Below the pieces are notes generated by a model, which worked only from the letters and a program-made list of their open reading frames with translations, was not told the origin of the DNA and did no database searches. This document shows positions 24,314-33,550 of a stretch of DNA of 64,000 bases, one piece after another (the stretch's first letter is position 1; each line of letters opens with the position of its first letter). Origin of the DNA: CAZJRB01 sp964547995 (GTDB lineage: Bacteria > Planctomycetota > Planctomycetia > Pirellulales > Thermoguttaceae). The position numbers and the translations under genes were made by a program. The stretch covers positions 6,659 through 70,658 of the forward strand of contig CAZJRB010000022.1 in the NCBI GenBank assembly GCA_964547995.1, written 5' to 3'.

Positions 24314-25663
24314 CTACTTCTCTTTCGCCTTGAATCGAACCACGTACTTACGCTTGGGGTCGCATTTGCGGGGATTGGGGACGAGGATGAAGTCGTCGGT
24401 CACGACCGGGTGTAGGTCCTCGCCGGCGACGATCTCGACGTCTTTGACGTGGTGGGGCAGAAACTGCACGATCGGCCGCCAGCCGCGCTGCGAGCCGTTG
24501 GTGTTGACCGGCTTGAACGAATCGGCGCCGCGGTTGGGGGCGATCGTCAGCGTGTAAACCCCGTCGGCGATTTCGAGCTTCTGATCGTAGTATTTCGGCC
24601 GCTCGGCCATTTTGGCCGACCATTTCGGATCGCCGTAAAAGGCTACCACGTCGGCGTCGTATTTCAGCCCGCGGAGGTCGCCCTTGGGAGTATTCGGATC
24701 TGCAAGCCGGTGGATCAGGGCGTGGTTGTTGGCGAAGAAGGCCTCGGTGAGCGTGTATCGCCCGGGCTGTTCGACGAAGTAGTCGAGCACGCCCCAACCC
24801 TGGTACCCGAACCAGGTCCCCACCGTGTAGCCGAGCATCTGTTTGACGCCGGCGTCGTTCATCCAGGCCAGGGCCATGGCGTCGGAGCCGTTGATGTCGC
24901 CCATCAGGCAGTTGCCGATCGGCAGGTAGACCTTGGGATTGGGCGAGTCGATCTCGATGCGATGGCGTTTGGTGTCGAGCCCGTACATCTGCCCGGCTTC
25001 GGATCGAAACTGTCCGTTGCGGTAACGGTATCCGATTTGCCAGTCCCGCTGGGTGGCGTGTCCGGAGGTGACGAACAAGTCCGCCTTGTACTTGTTGAGC
25101 GCATCGACCAGGGCCCCGGTGGTGTCGTCGGGGCCTTTCAACTCCTTGGCTTTGCCTCCCGGCTCCTTCTTGACGTGCTTGTTCTTGACCAGCTCGTCGT
25201 ACCAGAAGCCTTCGATGACCATTTCCGTGGCGAACTCCGTGCCGGAGGCGACCTTTTTCACAACCAGGGGCTTGTCGTGCTTTGCAATGGCCAGGGCGCC
25301 CTTCGCGTCGTAGCCGGTGAGAATGCCCCAGAACGTGTCGGTGTAGGGGTCGTCGTCGAGCCGGCGGGTCAACTGGTGGACCTGCTTGACGAAGTCGCGG
25401 GTTGCCTCGGCCGGCTGGGCGACGAAGCACGTGTAGCGGGGGAACTGCTTCTTCAGCGCCGGCAGCGCTTCGTCGACGGACTTGTCATACTCGACGACGT
25501 CGCCGGCGTGTTTCTCGACCAGGGCGTCGACGACTTTCGACCAGCCGTCGGCCGACCGCGTCGCGCGGGAGACGACAATCGAATAGCCGGACGCGGCGGC
25601 GGAGACGGCCGGCGCCGAGGCGGAAATACAGACGGTCAGTAACGCGGGCAATAGACGCTTCAT
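24314..25663 (-). CDS. secreted caspase/gingipain-like candidate
   Basis: A 449-residue protein with a Sec signal peptide (MKRLLPALLTVCISASAPAV). I do not recognise a named family, but two blocks recall caspase-fold (clan CD, C25-like) proteases: FVTSGHATQRDW with a His near residue 201, and PIGNCLMGDINGSDAMALAW with a Cys near 251, followed by GYTVGTWFGYQGWGVLDYF. The C-terminal 90 residues look like a beta-rich module. The stop codon is formed by a dispersed palindrome. The protease idea is inference from the His-Cys arrangement. Confidence 0.7.
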   Translation of the reverse strand: MKRLLPALLTVCISASAPAVSAAASGYSIVVSRATRSADGWSKVVDALVEKHAGDVVEYDKSVDEALPALKKQFPRYTCFVAQPAEATRDFVKQVHQLTRRLDDDPYTDTFWGILTGYDAKGALAIAKHDKPLVVKKVASGTEFATEMVIEGFWYDELVKNKHVKKEPGGKAKELKGPDDTTGALVDALNKYKADLFVTSGHATQRDWQIGYRYRNGQFRSEAGQMYGLDTKRHRIEIDSPNPKVYLPIGNCLMGDINGSDAMALAWMNDAGVKQMLGYTVGTWFGYQGWGVLDYFVEQPGRYTLTEAFFANNHALIHRLADPNTPKGDLRGLKYDADVVAFYGDPKWSAKMAERPKYYDQKLEIADGVYTLTIAPNRGADSFKPVNTNGSQRGWRPIVQFLPHHVKDVEIVAGEDLHPVVTDDFILVPNPRKCDPKRKYVVRFKAKEK

Positions 25664-25810
25664 GGCGGAGGTCTCTGGGGTTTTGTTGAACATTGAGTAT
25701 AGCAGGACAATTTGCATTCGGCCAGGAGGACGTCGCTCGCATTTCCAGGGGGACTTGTCCCAATTGCACGCGGCCGCTACGCTGTAGGGGAGGGTAAGAA
25801 AGGACCTGCT

Positions 25811-26929
25811 ATGCAAATCGACTCGATCGAAGTACTTCATCTTGCATTGCCGCTTAAGCAATCGCTGGAAACAAAAGCCGGCTCTCTTGAAACGCTCGAA
25901 ACCGTGCTCGTCCGGGTGCAAAGCGGCGAGGCGGCCGGGTGGGGCGAAGCCAGCCCGGGCAACGCGCCGATTGCGGGGCCCGATTGGGCCGGCGGGGCGT
26001 TCCGCTGTATCAAGGATTGGCTCGCGCCCGTCGTGGTCGGAACGGAGGTCGAAACGCCCGAGGTGCTCACCGAACGATTCAAGCCGTTCCACGGCAACCA
26101 GTTCGCGAAGGCCGCCGTCGACACGGCCTGGTGGGACCTTCGGGCGCGGGTAGAAGAAAAGCCGCTTCACGAGTTGCTCGATCCGAAACGAGACGCGATT
26201 GAAGTCGGACCGACGTTCGACCAGGAGGACTCGATCGACGACTTCCTTGCCCGGATCGGCGAGGCATTCGCGGCCGGTTTCGGCCGGGTGAAACTGATGA
26301 TCCGCCCCGGTTGGGACATCCAGATGCTCGATTTCGTCCGCAAGGAGTTTCCGACCGAGACGATCTTCGGCGACGCCGAGGCGGCGATGGGCCTGGAACA
26401 CTCGGACACGATCTACCGGTTCGAGGATTTCGGGCTCGACCTGCTCGAACAACCGCTGGCGGCCGACGACCTGGTCGGCCACGCCATGATCCAGGACACA
26501 CTGCGGACGCCCATCTGCCTGGACGAGAGCATCACGACCGTCAACCAGGCCGACATGGCGCTGGAGTTGAAGAGTTGCCGGGCGATGAACATCGAGCCGG
26601 GCAGGGTAGGGGGGCTGACGCCGGCGATCGAGATCCATAACACGTGCCGCGGGTTGTCCATCCCGTGTTACGTCGGCGGCCGACCGCAAAGCGGCATTGG
26701 GGTGCGGTTCGGGCTCGCGCTGGCGGCGAAGGAGAATTTCCCCCTGCCGGCCGATTTCTTTCCGGCGGAGGAAATCCTTCAGGCAGACCTTGCCCCGGCG
26801 CTGCGGCCGGCCCGGGCGAGCCAAGAAGGGTGGATGCAGATCCCCCTTTGGTCAGAGCCGGGCATCGGCGTGGCGCCGAGCGGTGATCTGCTTCAGAAAT
26901 ATGCCGTCGATCGGGCAATCGTGCAATAA
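25811..26929 (+). CDS. enolase-superfamily protein (OSBS/NSAR-like) lacking catalytic lysines
   Basis: A 372-residue protein very similar in layout to o-succinylbenzoate synthase / N-succinylamino acid racemase. The capping domain starts MQIDSIEVLHLALPLKQ and the barrel has metal-ligand positions in FGDAEAAMG (Asp 188), LLEQPL and CLDESIT. The usual catalytic lysines are missing: the KxK motif reads RVKLMIRPGWD (Met at 163) and the second lysine segment reads MNIEPGRVGG (Glu at 262). No other menaquinone genes are nearby. A normal OSBS/racemase activity is therefore doubtful. AAGGAC precedes the ATG. Confidence 0.9.
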   Translation: MQIDSIEVLHLALPLKQSLETKAGSLETLETVLVRVQSGEAAGWGEASPGNAPIAGPDWAGGAFRCIKDWLAPVVVGTEVETPEVLTERFKPFHGNQFAKAAVDTAWWDLRARVEEKPLHELLDPKRDAIEVGPTFDQEDSIDDFLARIGEAFAAGFGRVKLMIRPGWDIQMLDFVRKEFPTETIFGDAEAAMGLEHSDTIYRFEDFGLDLLEQPLAADDLVGHAMIQDTLRTPICLDESITTVNQADMALELKSCRAMNIEPGRVGGLTPAIEIHNTCRGLSIPCYVGGRPQSGIGVRFGLALAAKENFPLPADFFPAEEILQADLAPALRPARASQEGWMQIPLWSEPGIGVAPSGDLLQKYAVDRAIVQ

Positions 26930-26956
26930 AATCCCCCCAAGAAACGGAGAATCCCT

Positions 26957-27265
26957 ATGATTAGCGTCATTGCCACCATCAAAATTCCGGAAGGCCGCCG
27001 TGGCGACTTCCTTGCCGAGTTCGCGAAAATCGTCCCCGCGGTGCGGGCCGAACAGGGGTGCATCGAGTACGGGGCCTGGGTCGATCTGCCCACCAATATC
27101 GAGATCCAGCCGGACGAGCGGAAAGACACGGTTGTCTGCATCGAGAAATGGGAGGGCGTCGAGGCCCTGGAAGCACATTTGATCGCACCACACATGGTTG
27201 AGTTCCGTAAAGCGATAGACGGGCTACGGGTAGACATTGGGTTGGAGATTCTCGACGAGGCATAA
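26957..27265 (+). CDS. YgiN-like (ABM-domain) monooxygenase
   Basis: A 102-residue protein with the dimeric alpha/beta-barrel ABM fold: MISVIATIKIPEGRRGDFLA, VPAVRAEQGCIEYGAWVDL and VVCIEKWEGVEALEAHLIAP, HMVEF. Related proteins act as quinol monooxygenases or small-molecule-degrading enzymes. It starts 27 bp after the enolase-superfamily gene on the same strand, with CGGAGAA upstream, so the two probably form an operon. Confidence 0.85.
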   Translation: MISVIATIKIPEGRRGDFLAEFAKIVPAVRAEQGCIEYGAWVDLPTNIEIQPDERKDTVVCIEKWEGVEALEAHLIAPHMVEFRKAIDGLRVDIGLEILDEA

Positions 27266-27424
27266 GGCCATTTTTCCCGGCGTCCGGCTCGTTCCATGCC
27301 GGGCGTTGGCGGGGGACGCTATCGAATTGCCTCCCCCATAGGATTGTATTCCTGCGAATGGTTTTTGCCCCCCCATCTTTTCAAAAATGTAGTTTGCGGC
27401 TACACTAAGGGGGTGGAGGATTCT

Positions 27425-30256
27425 ATGGAGATGGGTATCCGGTGGAGAACTCGACGGGGTACACGCCGCCTGCTGTTACCCGCAGCGGTGTGTCTCGTCA
27501 TAGGCTCGACGATGACGTTCAGTCTGCCCGGCTGCGGCGGGTGCCGCAAGACGGCCGCGCAGCGCCAGAAGGAAGCGGATGAGGAAAAAGAGGAAAAGAG
27601 AAAGAGGGAGAAGGAGAAGGAGAAGGAGAACTTCGAGACCAGCGAAACGCTGACCCTGCCCGACCACAACTTGTTTACCCGACAAAAAAGTCGCACGACC
27701 CGCGGCAGCGGCCTGTCCAAGCGCTACTACAAGCCCGGCCATTGGACCGCCACGGCCGTAACCGCGAAGGCCAACAAACTCGCTTTTGTGGGCGAGTTGC
27801 AGATGGCATCGTCCGATCGGGATCGGAGGCCGCTCCCCGTGCCGGCCACGCCGTTTTACTTCAACACGTTTCGCCAGGCGGCGTTGCCGAAGGGGCAGTG
27901 GAAGACGTTCGAATCGGTCGTATTCCCCCCGCCGTGCGAGTCCTCGACCACCGTCTCCGGCCGGCTCAACCGCCACAGGGGAGGGCGCGCGGCCATGTCT
28001 TTCTGGGACGGGGCACTCAAGATGCCGTCGTATCAGTACCACTTCATTGTTCTGGCGCGGTGGCCTTCCCGTTACCTTTATCTCCAAGGGCTCGACGCGA
28101 TCGAGGCGGGAACCGACGGGATGACCAGCAACAAGCCCTACTACCACGTCTCGCTCATCAAGAGCGGCAAGCGGGCGCCGCTGCCCTCACACTCGCTGTG
28201 CTGGACCAGCACCGCCTACGTGTTGTGGGACGACGCCGAGCCGACGACCCTGGACCTCCAGCAGCAGGAGGCGATGATCGACTGGCTGCACTGGGGCGGA
28301 CAACTGATCCTCAGCGGCCCCGACACGCTCGATACGCTCAAGGGGAGTTTCCTGGAACCGTATCTGCCGGCCACCGCCGCGACGGGAGGAAGAAAGATCG
28401 ACGCCGAGGATTTCGAGACTTTCCGGCAGTGGTCGGAAAATAAAAAAAACCAATGGCCGCAAGCTGAGAAAAAGCGTTTGGACAAGAAGGCAAGGGATCT
28501 AGAGACGGAGGCGGGGAATTTGGCGACGGAGGCAAGGAATCTGAGGAATGAGGGGAGGCAACAGGAGGCGGAACTAAAGCAGTGGGAGGCAAAGCGTAAG
28601 CGTGTGGAGGCCGAGAAAAGCCGTGTGGAAGCCGCGAAATTGCCCGAGGCATTCTCGCTCGCCAGGCTGCGGTTGGCCAAACCGTGGACCGGCGTTGTGC
28701 TCCAGCCGCAGGACGGGGCCCGGTTTATCCCCGAAAGCGGCAATCTGGCGGTGGAGCGCCAGATCGGTTCGGGGCGGGTCGTGGCCACGGCGTTTCGGCT
28801 CGGCAGCCCCTCGCTGAAGGTGATTCCCGGCGGGGACGAGTTCTTCAACGCCTTCCTGTTGCGTCGTCCGGCGCGGAAGTTCGTCGTCCACGAATTCCCG
28901 GAAACGACCGGCAGCGCCGGGGAACAGACAGGTTACAAACCTGCCCTACAAGACTCTGCCACTGCCAGGGAGGAAAGCGAGTTTGAAGTGCGTTGGGACA
29001 AGGCGGGCCACCGGCTCGACGCCCGGCACACCACCAAAGTCCGCTACTTCACTCGTGACACCGGTGCGTCGCGTCTCGCGAGAGCCGAAAAGCAACCGGG
29101 CGGCATCCGGCGGGCGGCCGGCTACGGGGAAGACACGAGAGGGTCGGACGAGTTGGACGATTTTTCGGTGGATTCCAGGCAATCGGGCCCCGGACTTGCC
29201 GCGTGGAACGACTTCAGCGAGGTGGCCTGCCGGGCCAGGCACACGCTGAAGGCCGCCGCCGAAATCGAGATCCCCAAACCCGACTTTGTTATCTGGGTGG
29301 TGGCCGGCTACTTGTTGGTTTTGGTTCCGGCAAACTGGCTGGTCTTTCGCGCGATCAACCGTGTGGAGTGGGCGTGGGTGGCGGCGCCGCTCATTGCCGT
29401 CGGCTGCACGATCCTTGTCATCCACCTGGCGCAGCTCGATATCGGTTTCGCCCGGTCGCGGACGGAAATCGCGGTGGTCGAAGTGCAGTCGAATTACGAC
29501 CGCGCGCACGTCACGCGGTACACGGCGATGTATACCTCGCTGGGAACCCGCTATGACTTCGAGCTGGAGAATCCGGGCGCGGCCGTGCTGCCGTTCCCGA
29601 CCGTCGACTCGCTGGGCGAATTCAAGATGAAAGCCTGGCAGCGTCACCGGGAGCTGATATTCCGCCGGGGCGAACACGTCCGGCTGGAACACTACCCGGT
29701 CCTGTCGAACACGACCGGGATGGTCCACAGCGAACAGGTGGTCGACCTCGGCGGGGCGCTCTCCCTGGTCAAGGACTCCAACGGCGCGCAGCAAGTAACC
29801 AACAGGACTCGATTTCCGATCCGCGAGGCGAGCGTGGTCCGCCTGGACAAGCCGGGCGGCGAGTTGAAAGTCGCGTGGCTGGGGACCCTCGAACCGGGAG
29901 AGAGCAAGCCGCTGGAGTGGCGATTGCAGAACGGCGGGGATATTCTCGGGGAACATCGAAGGGGATCGATACTGACGGGAAGGGCCGGACCGCGGGACCG
30001 ATTGCACCTCGGGCCGCTGGTGGAGCTGGCCGAAAAGAAAGAGACCCTTCGTGCGGGCGAGACACGGCTGATCGGCACAATCACGGAAGAGATCGCCGGC
30101 ATGGATATCCGCCCGGCGGCCCCGCAGACCCGCCGTGCGATTCTGGTCGTCGCCCACTTGGGATTCGGATACGGAGAGGCCCCTCAACCGGACGCCAACA
30201 CCGCGGCGCATCCGGCAAAGATACTGGAGAATACATCGTTTCCGACGACGTACTAA
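27425..30256 (+). CDS. large membrane-anchored protein of an ABC-2 export locus
   Basis: A 943-residue protein of unknown family. It begins with an Arg-rich segment and a hydrophobic stretch ending LPGCGGC, followed by a Glu/Lys run (residues about 50-75). A region near IDWLHWGGQLILSGPDTLDT recalls the flavodoxin-like/DUF4350 domain of gliding-type ABC systems. A charged coiled coil follows (about 335-405). Two membrane helices occur near residues 625-675 (DFVIWVVAGYLLVLVPANWL, then WVAAPLIAVGCTILVIHLAQ). GGAGG is 7 bases before the ATG. The ATPase gene starts 39 bp downstream. Confidence 0.8.
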   Translation: MEMGIRWRTRRGTRRLLLPAAVCLVIGSTMTFSLPGCGGCRKTAAQRQKEADEEKEEKRKREKEKEKENFETSETLTLPDHNLFTRQKSRTTRGSGLSKRYYKPGHWTATAVTAKANKLAFVGELQMASSDRDRRPLPVPATPFYFNTFRQAALPKGQWKTFESVVFPPPCESSTTVSGRLNRHRGGRAAMSFWDGALKMPSYQYHFIVLARWPSRYLYLQGLDAIEAGTDGMTSNKPYYHVSLIKSGKRAPLPSHSLCWTSTAYVLWDDAEPTTLDLQQQEAMIDWLHWGGQLILSGPDTLDTLKGSFLEPYLPATAATGGRKIDAEDFETFRQWSENKKNQWPQAEKKRLDKKARDLETEAGNLATEARNLRNEGRQQEAELKQWEAKRKRVEAEKSRVEAAKLPEAFSLARLRLAKPWTGVVLQPQDGARFIPESGNLAVERQIGSGRVVATAFRLGSPSLKVIPGGDEFFNAFLLRRPARKFVVHEFPETTGSAGEQTGYKPALQDSATAREESEFEVRWDKAGHRLDARHTTKVRYFTRDTGASRLARAEKQPGGIRRAAGYGEDTRGSDELDDFSVDSRQSGPGLAAWNDFSEVACRARHTLKAAAEIEIPKPDFVIWVVAGYLLVLVPANWLVFRAINRVEWAWVAAPLIAVGCTILVIHLAQLDIGFARSRTEIAVVEVQSNYDRAHVTRYTAMYTSLGTRYDFELENPGAAVLPFPTVDSLGEFKMKAWQRHRELIFRRGEHVRLEHYPVLSNTTGMVHSEQVVDLGGALSLVKDSNGAQQVTNRTRFPIREASVVRLDKPGGELKVAWLGTLEPGESKPLEWRLQNGGDILGEHRRGSILTGRAGPRDRLHLGPLVELAEKKETLRAGETRLIGTITEEIAGMDIRPAAPQTRRAILVVAHLGFGYGEAPQPDANTAAHPAKILENTSFPTTY

Positions 30257-30295
30257 CCAACAAATTGAACATTCACTTTTCGCGACTACAGAAGA

Positions 30296-31222
30296 ATGAT
30301 CGAACTCATCAATTTCAGCAAACGATACGGCAATCTGCTCGCGGTCGACCATTTGAGCATGAAGATCGAGCCTGGAGAGATGTTCGGTTTTATCGGCCCC
30401 AACGGGGCGGGCAAGAGCACCACGATCCGGTTCCTGGCCACGCTGCTGAAGGCCAGCGGCGGCGACGCGATCGTGAACGGGCATCGCGTGAACCGCGAGC
30501 CGCTCGCCGTGCGGCGCAGCATCGGCTACATGCCCGACGCCTTCGGCGTCTACGACGGCATGAAGGTGTGGGAGTTTCTCGACTTCTTCGCGGTCGCTTA
30601 CCAGATTCCCCGCAGCCGGCGGAAGCAGGTCATCGGCGACGTGCTCGACCTTTTGGACCTGACGAGCAAGCGGGACACGTTCGTCAACGCCCTCTCGCGG
30701 GGCATGAAGCAGCGGCTGTGCCTTGCCAAAACCCTGGTACACGATCCGCCCGTCTTGATCCTCGACGAGCCGGCCAGCGGGTTGGATCCCCGGGCGAGGG
30801 TCGAGGTCAAGGCCCTGTTGAAGGAACTCCGCCGGATGGGTAAGACGATCCTCATCTCGAGCCACATCCTCACCGAGCTGGCCGACTGCTGCACGTCGAT
30901 CGGCATCATCGAGCGGGGCAAGCTGTTGATGTACGGCCCGATTGAAGACGTTTACCACCGCATCCGCCGCAACCGGATCATCAACATCCGGTTTCTCGAA
31001 AACATGGAGGCGGGGATTTCGATCATCCGCAGCCAGCCCGAAACCCGCAACGTCCAGGTCGAAAACCACTCGATCACGGTCGAACTGGCCGCCGATGACG
31101 AAAAGGTCGCCGCACTGATGGAAAAACTGATCGACGCCGGAGTGCGAATGAACTCGTTCGAGGACAAAGAGCCGACCCTCGAAGACGTGTTCATGCTGGT
31201 TACGAAGGGAGTGGTGGCGTGA
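30296..31222 (+). CDS. ABC transporter ATP-binding protein
   Basis: A 308-residue ATPase of the ABC-2/CcmA class. Walker A is GPNGAGKST (about residues 35-43), the signature loop is ALSRGMKQRL (the canonical LSGGQ is replaced by LSRGM), Walker B is VLILDEP and the switch His is in ILISSHILTEL. A C-terminal extension of about 85 residues ends with EPTLEDVFM, as in other drug/polymer exporters of this class. It lies between the 943-residue protein and the permease, all on one strand. Confidence 0.94.
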   Translation: MIELINFSKRYGNLLAVDHLSMKIEPGEMFGFIGPNGAGKSTTIRFLATLLKASGGDAIVNGHRVNREPLAVRRSIGYMPDAFGVYDGMKVWEFLDFFAVAYQIPRSRRKQVIGDVLDLLDLTSKRDTFVNALSRGMKQRLCLAKTLVHDPPVLILDEPASGLDPRARVEVKALLKELRRMGKTILISSHILTELADCCTSIGIIERGKLLMYGPIEDVYHRIRRNRIINIRFLENMEAGISIIRSQPETRNVQVENHSITVELAADDEKVAALMEKLIDAGVRMNSFEDKEPTLEDVFMLVTKGVVA

Positions 31223-31257
31223 GGAGAGTGACCTTAACCCCTAACGAGGCGGAGCCG

Positions 31258-31440
31258 CAATTAAATCCGAATCTCGAAATCCGAAATCCGAAACAAATTC
31301 AAAACCCGAAACCCAGAATGCTCGAAACCTGGCCCGCATCACGTAACAATGCCATCCGGCCGCAAGCCGGGTCATTTCGGATTTCGGTCATTGGGATTTG
31401 GGATTTGTTTCGAATTTCGTGCTTCGGATTTCGAATTCTG
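31258..31440. repeat. 7-bp tandem arrays (AAATCCG / GGATTTC types)
   Basis: Two blocks of heptamers in opposite orientation: TCGAAATCCGAAATCCGAAA (about 31270-31320) and GGATTTC/GGATTTG types (about 31376-31440). They lie in the spacer between the ABC ATPase and permease genes. The core between them is unrelated. Confidence 0.75.
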
Positions 31441-31483
31441 AACATGCGCGCGCCGTGCGCGCATATTGAAAGAGTAAGCCCCT

Positions 31484-31522
31484 AACCCCCAGCCCCTAAC
31501 CTCCAGCCCCTAACCCCCAAAG
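31484..31522. repeat. 7/14-bp tandem array (CCCCTAA-CCYCCAG)
   Basis: Three CCCCTAA heptamers alternating with CCCCCAG/CCTCCAG. The array stops one base or so before the permease ATG, which has no clear Shine-Dalgarno. Confidence 0.8.
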
Positions 31523-33178
31523 ATGTACGTCCTCGAAAACCCGGTGCTGCAACGCGAGCTGCTGGTGAACCTGCGGATGCACCGGGCGTTCGTGCTGCTG
31601 TTTGTTTATATCGGGTTGTTGGGATTGCTGGTTTACCTGGCGTGGCCGTCGCATCAGCGGCTCGATCTGACCACCAACCCGGAAGAAGCGAAGCGGCTGG
31701 TGAGTCTTTTTTTCCTCGGGCAATACATTTTGATGTCGCTGATGGCCCCGAGCTTTGCGGGCGGGACGGTCACGGGCGAGAAGGAGCGCCGCACGTACGA
31801 GATGCTTCTGGCCAGCCCCATGCGGCCCGGGGCGATTGTGCTGGGCAAGCTGTTCGCTTCGCTGTGTCACCTGGCCGTTCTGGTCTTCGCGTCGCTGCCG
31901 ATCGTGATGCTCTGCCTTCCGTTGGGCGGCGTCTCGCCATACGAGGTCCTGGCCACGTACCTCGCCATGGGCGCGTCGGTGATCACGTTCGGCATGATCT
32001 GCGTGGCCGCCAGCAGTTTCTTCACGCGGACGATCGCTTCGCTGGTCGTCTCGTACCTGATCATTCTGCCGATTGCGCTTTTCGGGGTGCTCTTGTACCA
32101 GGTGCTCGGGGAAGAGCAATTTGCGAAGGCCCGGCTGGTGGTATTGACGTTCATCTATCCCGGGGGGTGTCTGGCGATGTGTTTTGCATTGTTTACGGCG
32201 ACCAGCCGCCGTCTGCTGCACCCGCCCGACATCGGCAGCGAGGCCAAGGAAGTCGTCGACCCGGACCGGGAACAGAAAAAGGCCGTCGGGATGGTGATCC
32301 GCAGCGACCAGTTTCCCGACAAGCTCTTCGCCCCGCCGAAACGGACCGACTTCATGGCCGACGGGCTGAACCCGGTTTACGACAAGGAGATGCGGAGCGA
32401 GTTGTTCGGGCAAGGGACGTTGATGTTGCGTCTGGTGATCCAGTTGAGCATGTTCATGGCGTTGCCGCTGATGGCGGTTTGCCTGTACATGCGGCCGACG
32501 TACGCCCCGTGGTACACCGGTTACGTGTTGATGTTCAACATGCTGGTCGGGCCGGTGTTCGCCGCCGGAACGGTCACCAGCGAACGCGAGCGCCAAACGC
32601 TCGAGCTGTTGCTGACCACAACGGTTTCCCCCTGGCAGATCCTTTGGGGAAAACTGCTGTCGAGCCTGCGGATATCGCTCGTGCTGACGAGTTTCCTGGT
32701 ATGGCCGCTGCTGTTGGCCTGGCTGTTGCCGCCGTGGACGTACCTGCGCGACACGGTTTCGATGATCGGCTACCTGATGATCATCTCGCTATCGAGCCTG
32801 ACGACCACGATTTTGGCGATGTTCTGCTCGGTGATCTTCCGCAAGACGTCGGTGGCGATGATGACGACGTACCTGGTGCTGATTCTTCTATACGCGTTGC
32901 CGTTGGCGGTCGAGTCGTTTGCCCGCACGATCTTCTACGGTGCGGATGTAACGGCCGTCATCGGCGAGTTGACGTTCACCAGCCCGTTCGCGGCGGCCCA
33001 CGCATTGCCGCTGACGCTGGGCAACCCGGGCAATGCCGGCAACCCGGTCCATGTCAGTCCCCCTGCAAACTGGCCGGTCTTCCTCACCTACCTGCTCTTT
33101 TACCTGATGATGAACTCGATGCTTCTGGGGACCATACTGTGGTTGTTCAACGTCCGCTGGCGGGTCCAGACGCAGTAG
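31523..33178 (+). CDS. ABC-2 type permease
   Basis: A 551-residue integral membrane protein with about twelve hydrophobic helices in two related halves. Each half has the ABC-2 coupling-type segment: GGTVTGEKERRTYEMLLASP and AAGTVTSERERQTLELLLTT. The first helix is FVLLFVYIGLLGLLVYLAW. The duplication suggests a fused two-domain permease working with the ATPase at 30296-31222. No ribosome-binding site is visible in front of the ATG, which touches a 7-bp repeat array. Confidence 0.92.
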   Translation: MYVLENPVLQRELLVNLRMHRAFVLLFVYIGLLGLLVYLAWPSHQRLDLTTNPEEAKRLVSLFFLGQYILMSLMAPSFAGGTVTGEKERRTYEMLLASPMRPGAIVLGKLFASLCHLAVLVFASLPIVMLCLPLGGVSPYEVLATYLAMGASVITFGMICVAASSFFTRTIASLVVSYLIILPIALFGVLLYQVLGEEQFAKARLVVLTFIYPGGCLAMCFALFTATSRRLLHPPDIGSEAKEVVDPDREQKKAVGMVIRSDQFPDKLFAPPKRTDFMADGLNPVYDKEMRSELFGQGTLMLRLVIQLSMFMALPLMAVCLYMRPTYAPWYTGYVLMFNMLVGPVFAAGTVTSERERQTLELLLTTTVSPWQILWGKLLSSLRISLVLTSFLVWPLLLAWLLPPWTYLRDTVSMIGYLMIISLSSLTTTILAMFCSVIFRKTSVAMMTTYLVLILLYALPLAVESFARTIFYGADVTAVIGELTFTSPFAAAHALPLTLGNPGNAGNPVHVSPPANWPVFLTYLLFYLMMNSMLLGTILWLFNVRWRVQTQ

Positions 33179-33201
33179 CCGTCCGCCGTTGGTCCCGTTC
33201 A

Positions 33202-33441
33202 TTACGGTATCCGCTGCATTTCGTTGACAAATTCTTTGCCGGACATGGGAACGGGAAGCTCCTTGCCGTCTTCTTTGTAGAGTGCGACAGTTTCGTCAAC
33301 GACATCACAGAGTTCCGCAAAGACGGCTCTTGGGTCATCCCCATGACATCCGCCATAAAACAGTTCGGGGCAGCTTCCGATGAAGCAGCCGTCCTCTTCC
33401 GACCATTCCACGATCTTCACGTATTTGTCAGCGTCAGTCAT
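33202..33441 (-). CDS. HicB-like antitoxin
   Basis: A 79-residue protein with the HicB partial RNase H-like pattern: YVKIVEWSEEDGCFIGSCPE, then GCHGDDPRAVFAELCDVVDE and a short tail GKEFVNEMQ. The start MTDADKY is chosen; an in-frame upstream start adds six codons. Its start codon overlaps the end of a short remnant of hicA, so this antitoxin appears to have lost its toxin. No separate DNA-binding domain is present. Confidence 0.75.
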   Translation of the reverse strand: MTDADKYVKIVEWSEEDGCFIGSCPELFYGGCHGDDPRAVFAELCDVVDETVALYKEDGKELPVPMSGKEFVNEMQRIP

Positions 33442-33509
33442 TTCGATTCGCCCTCTCAAGGGCTATGCGGACAGCCTTTTCCTGATAGGTCTCTGATCTT
33501 TCGGGCCAT
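33434..33509 (-). pseudogene. HicA toxin remnant
   Basis: An ATG opens MARKIRDL, which looks like a HicA N terminus; in another frame the same DNA then reads TYQEKAVRIALERANRND and stops just inside the HicB gene, which looks like a HicA C terminus. The middle, including the expected catalytic His region, is absent. This is what a large internal, frame-shifting deletion would leave. Family matching is from memory. Confidence 0.5.
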
Positions 33510-33550
33510 TTTCTTTTTTCAGAGCACAACGCAACTTCGGAAAACGACCC

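Noticed and set aside
24314..26824. An 836-codon minus-strand frame covering two genes
   Set aside because: Its first half is the antisense of the enolase-superfamily gene; the real gene starts at 25663 with a signal peptide.
28946..31069. Long minus-strand frame of 707 codons opposite the ABC locus
   Set aside because: Antisense to two clearly coding genes; an effect of high GC content.
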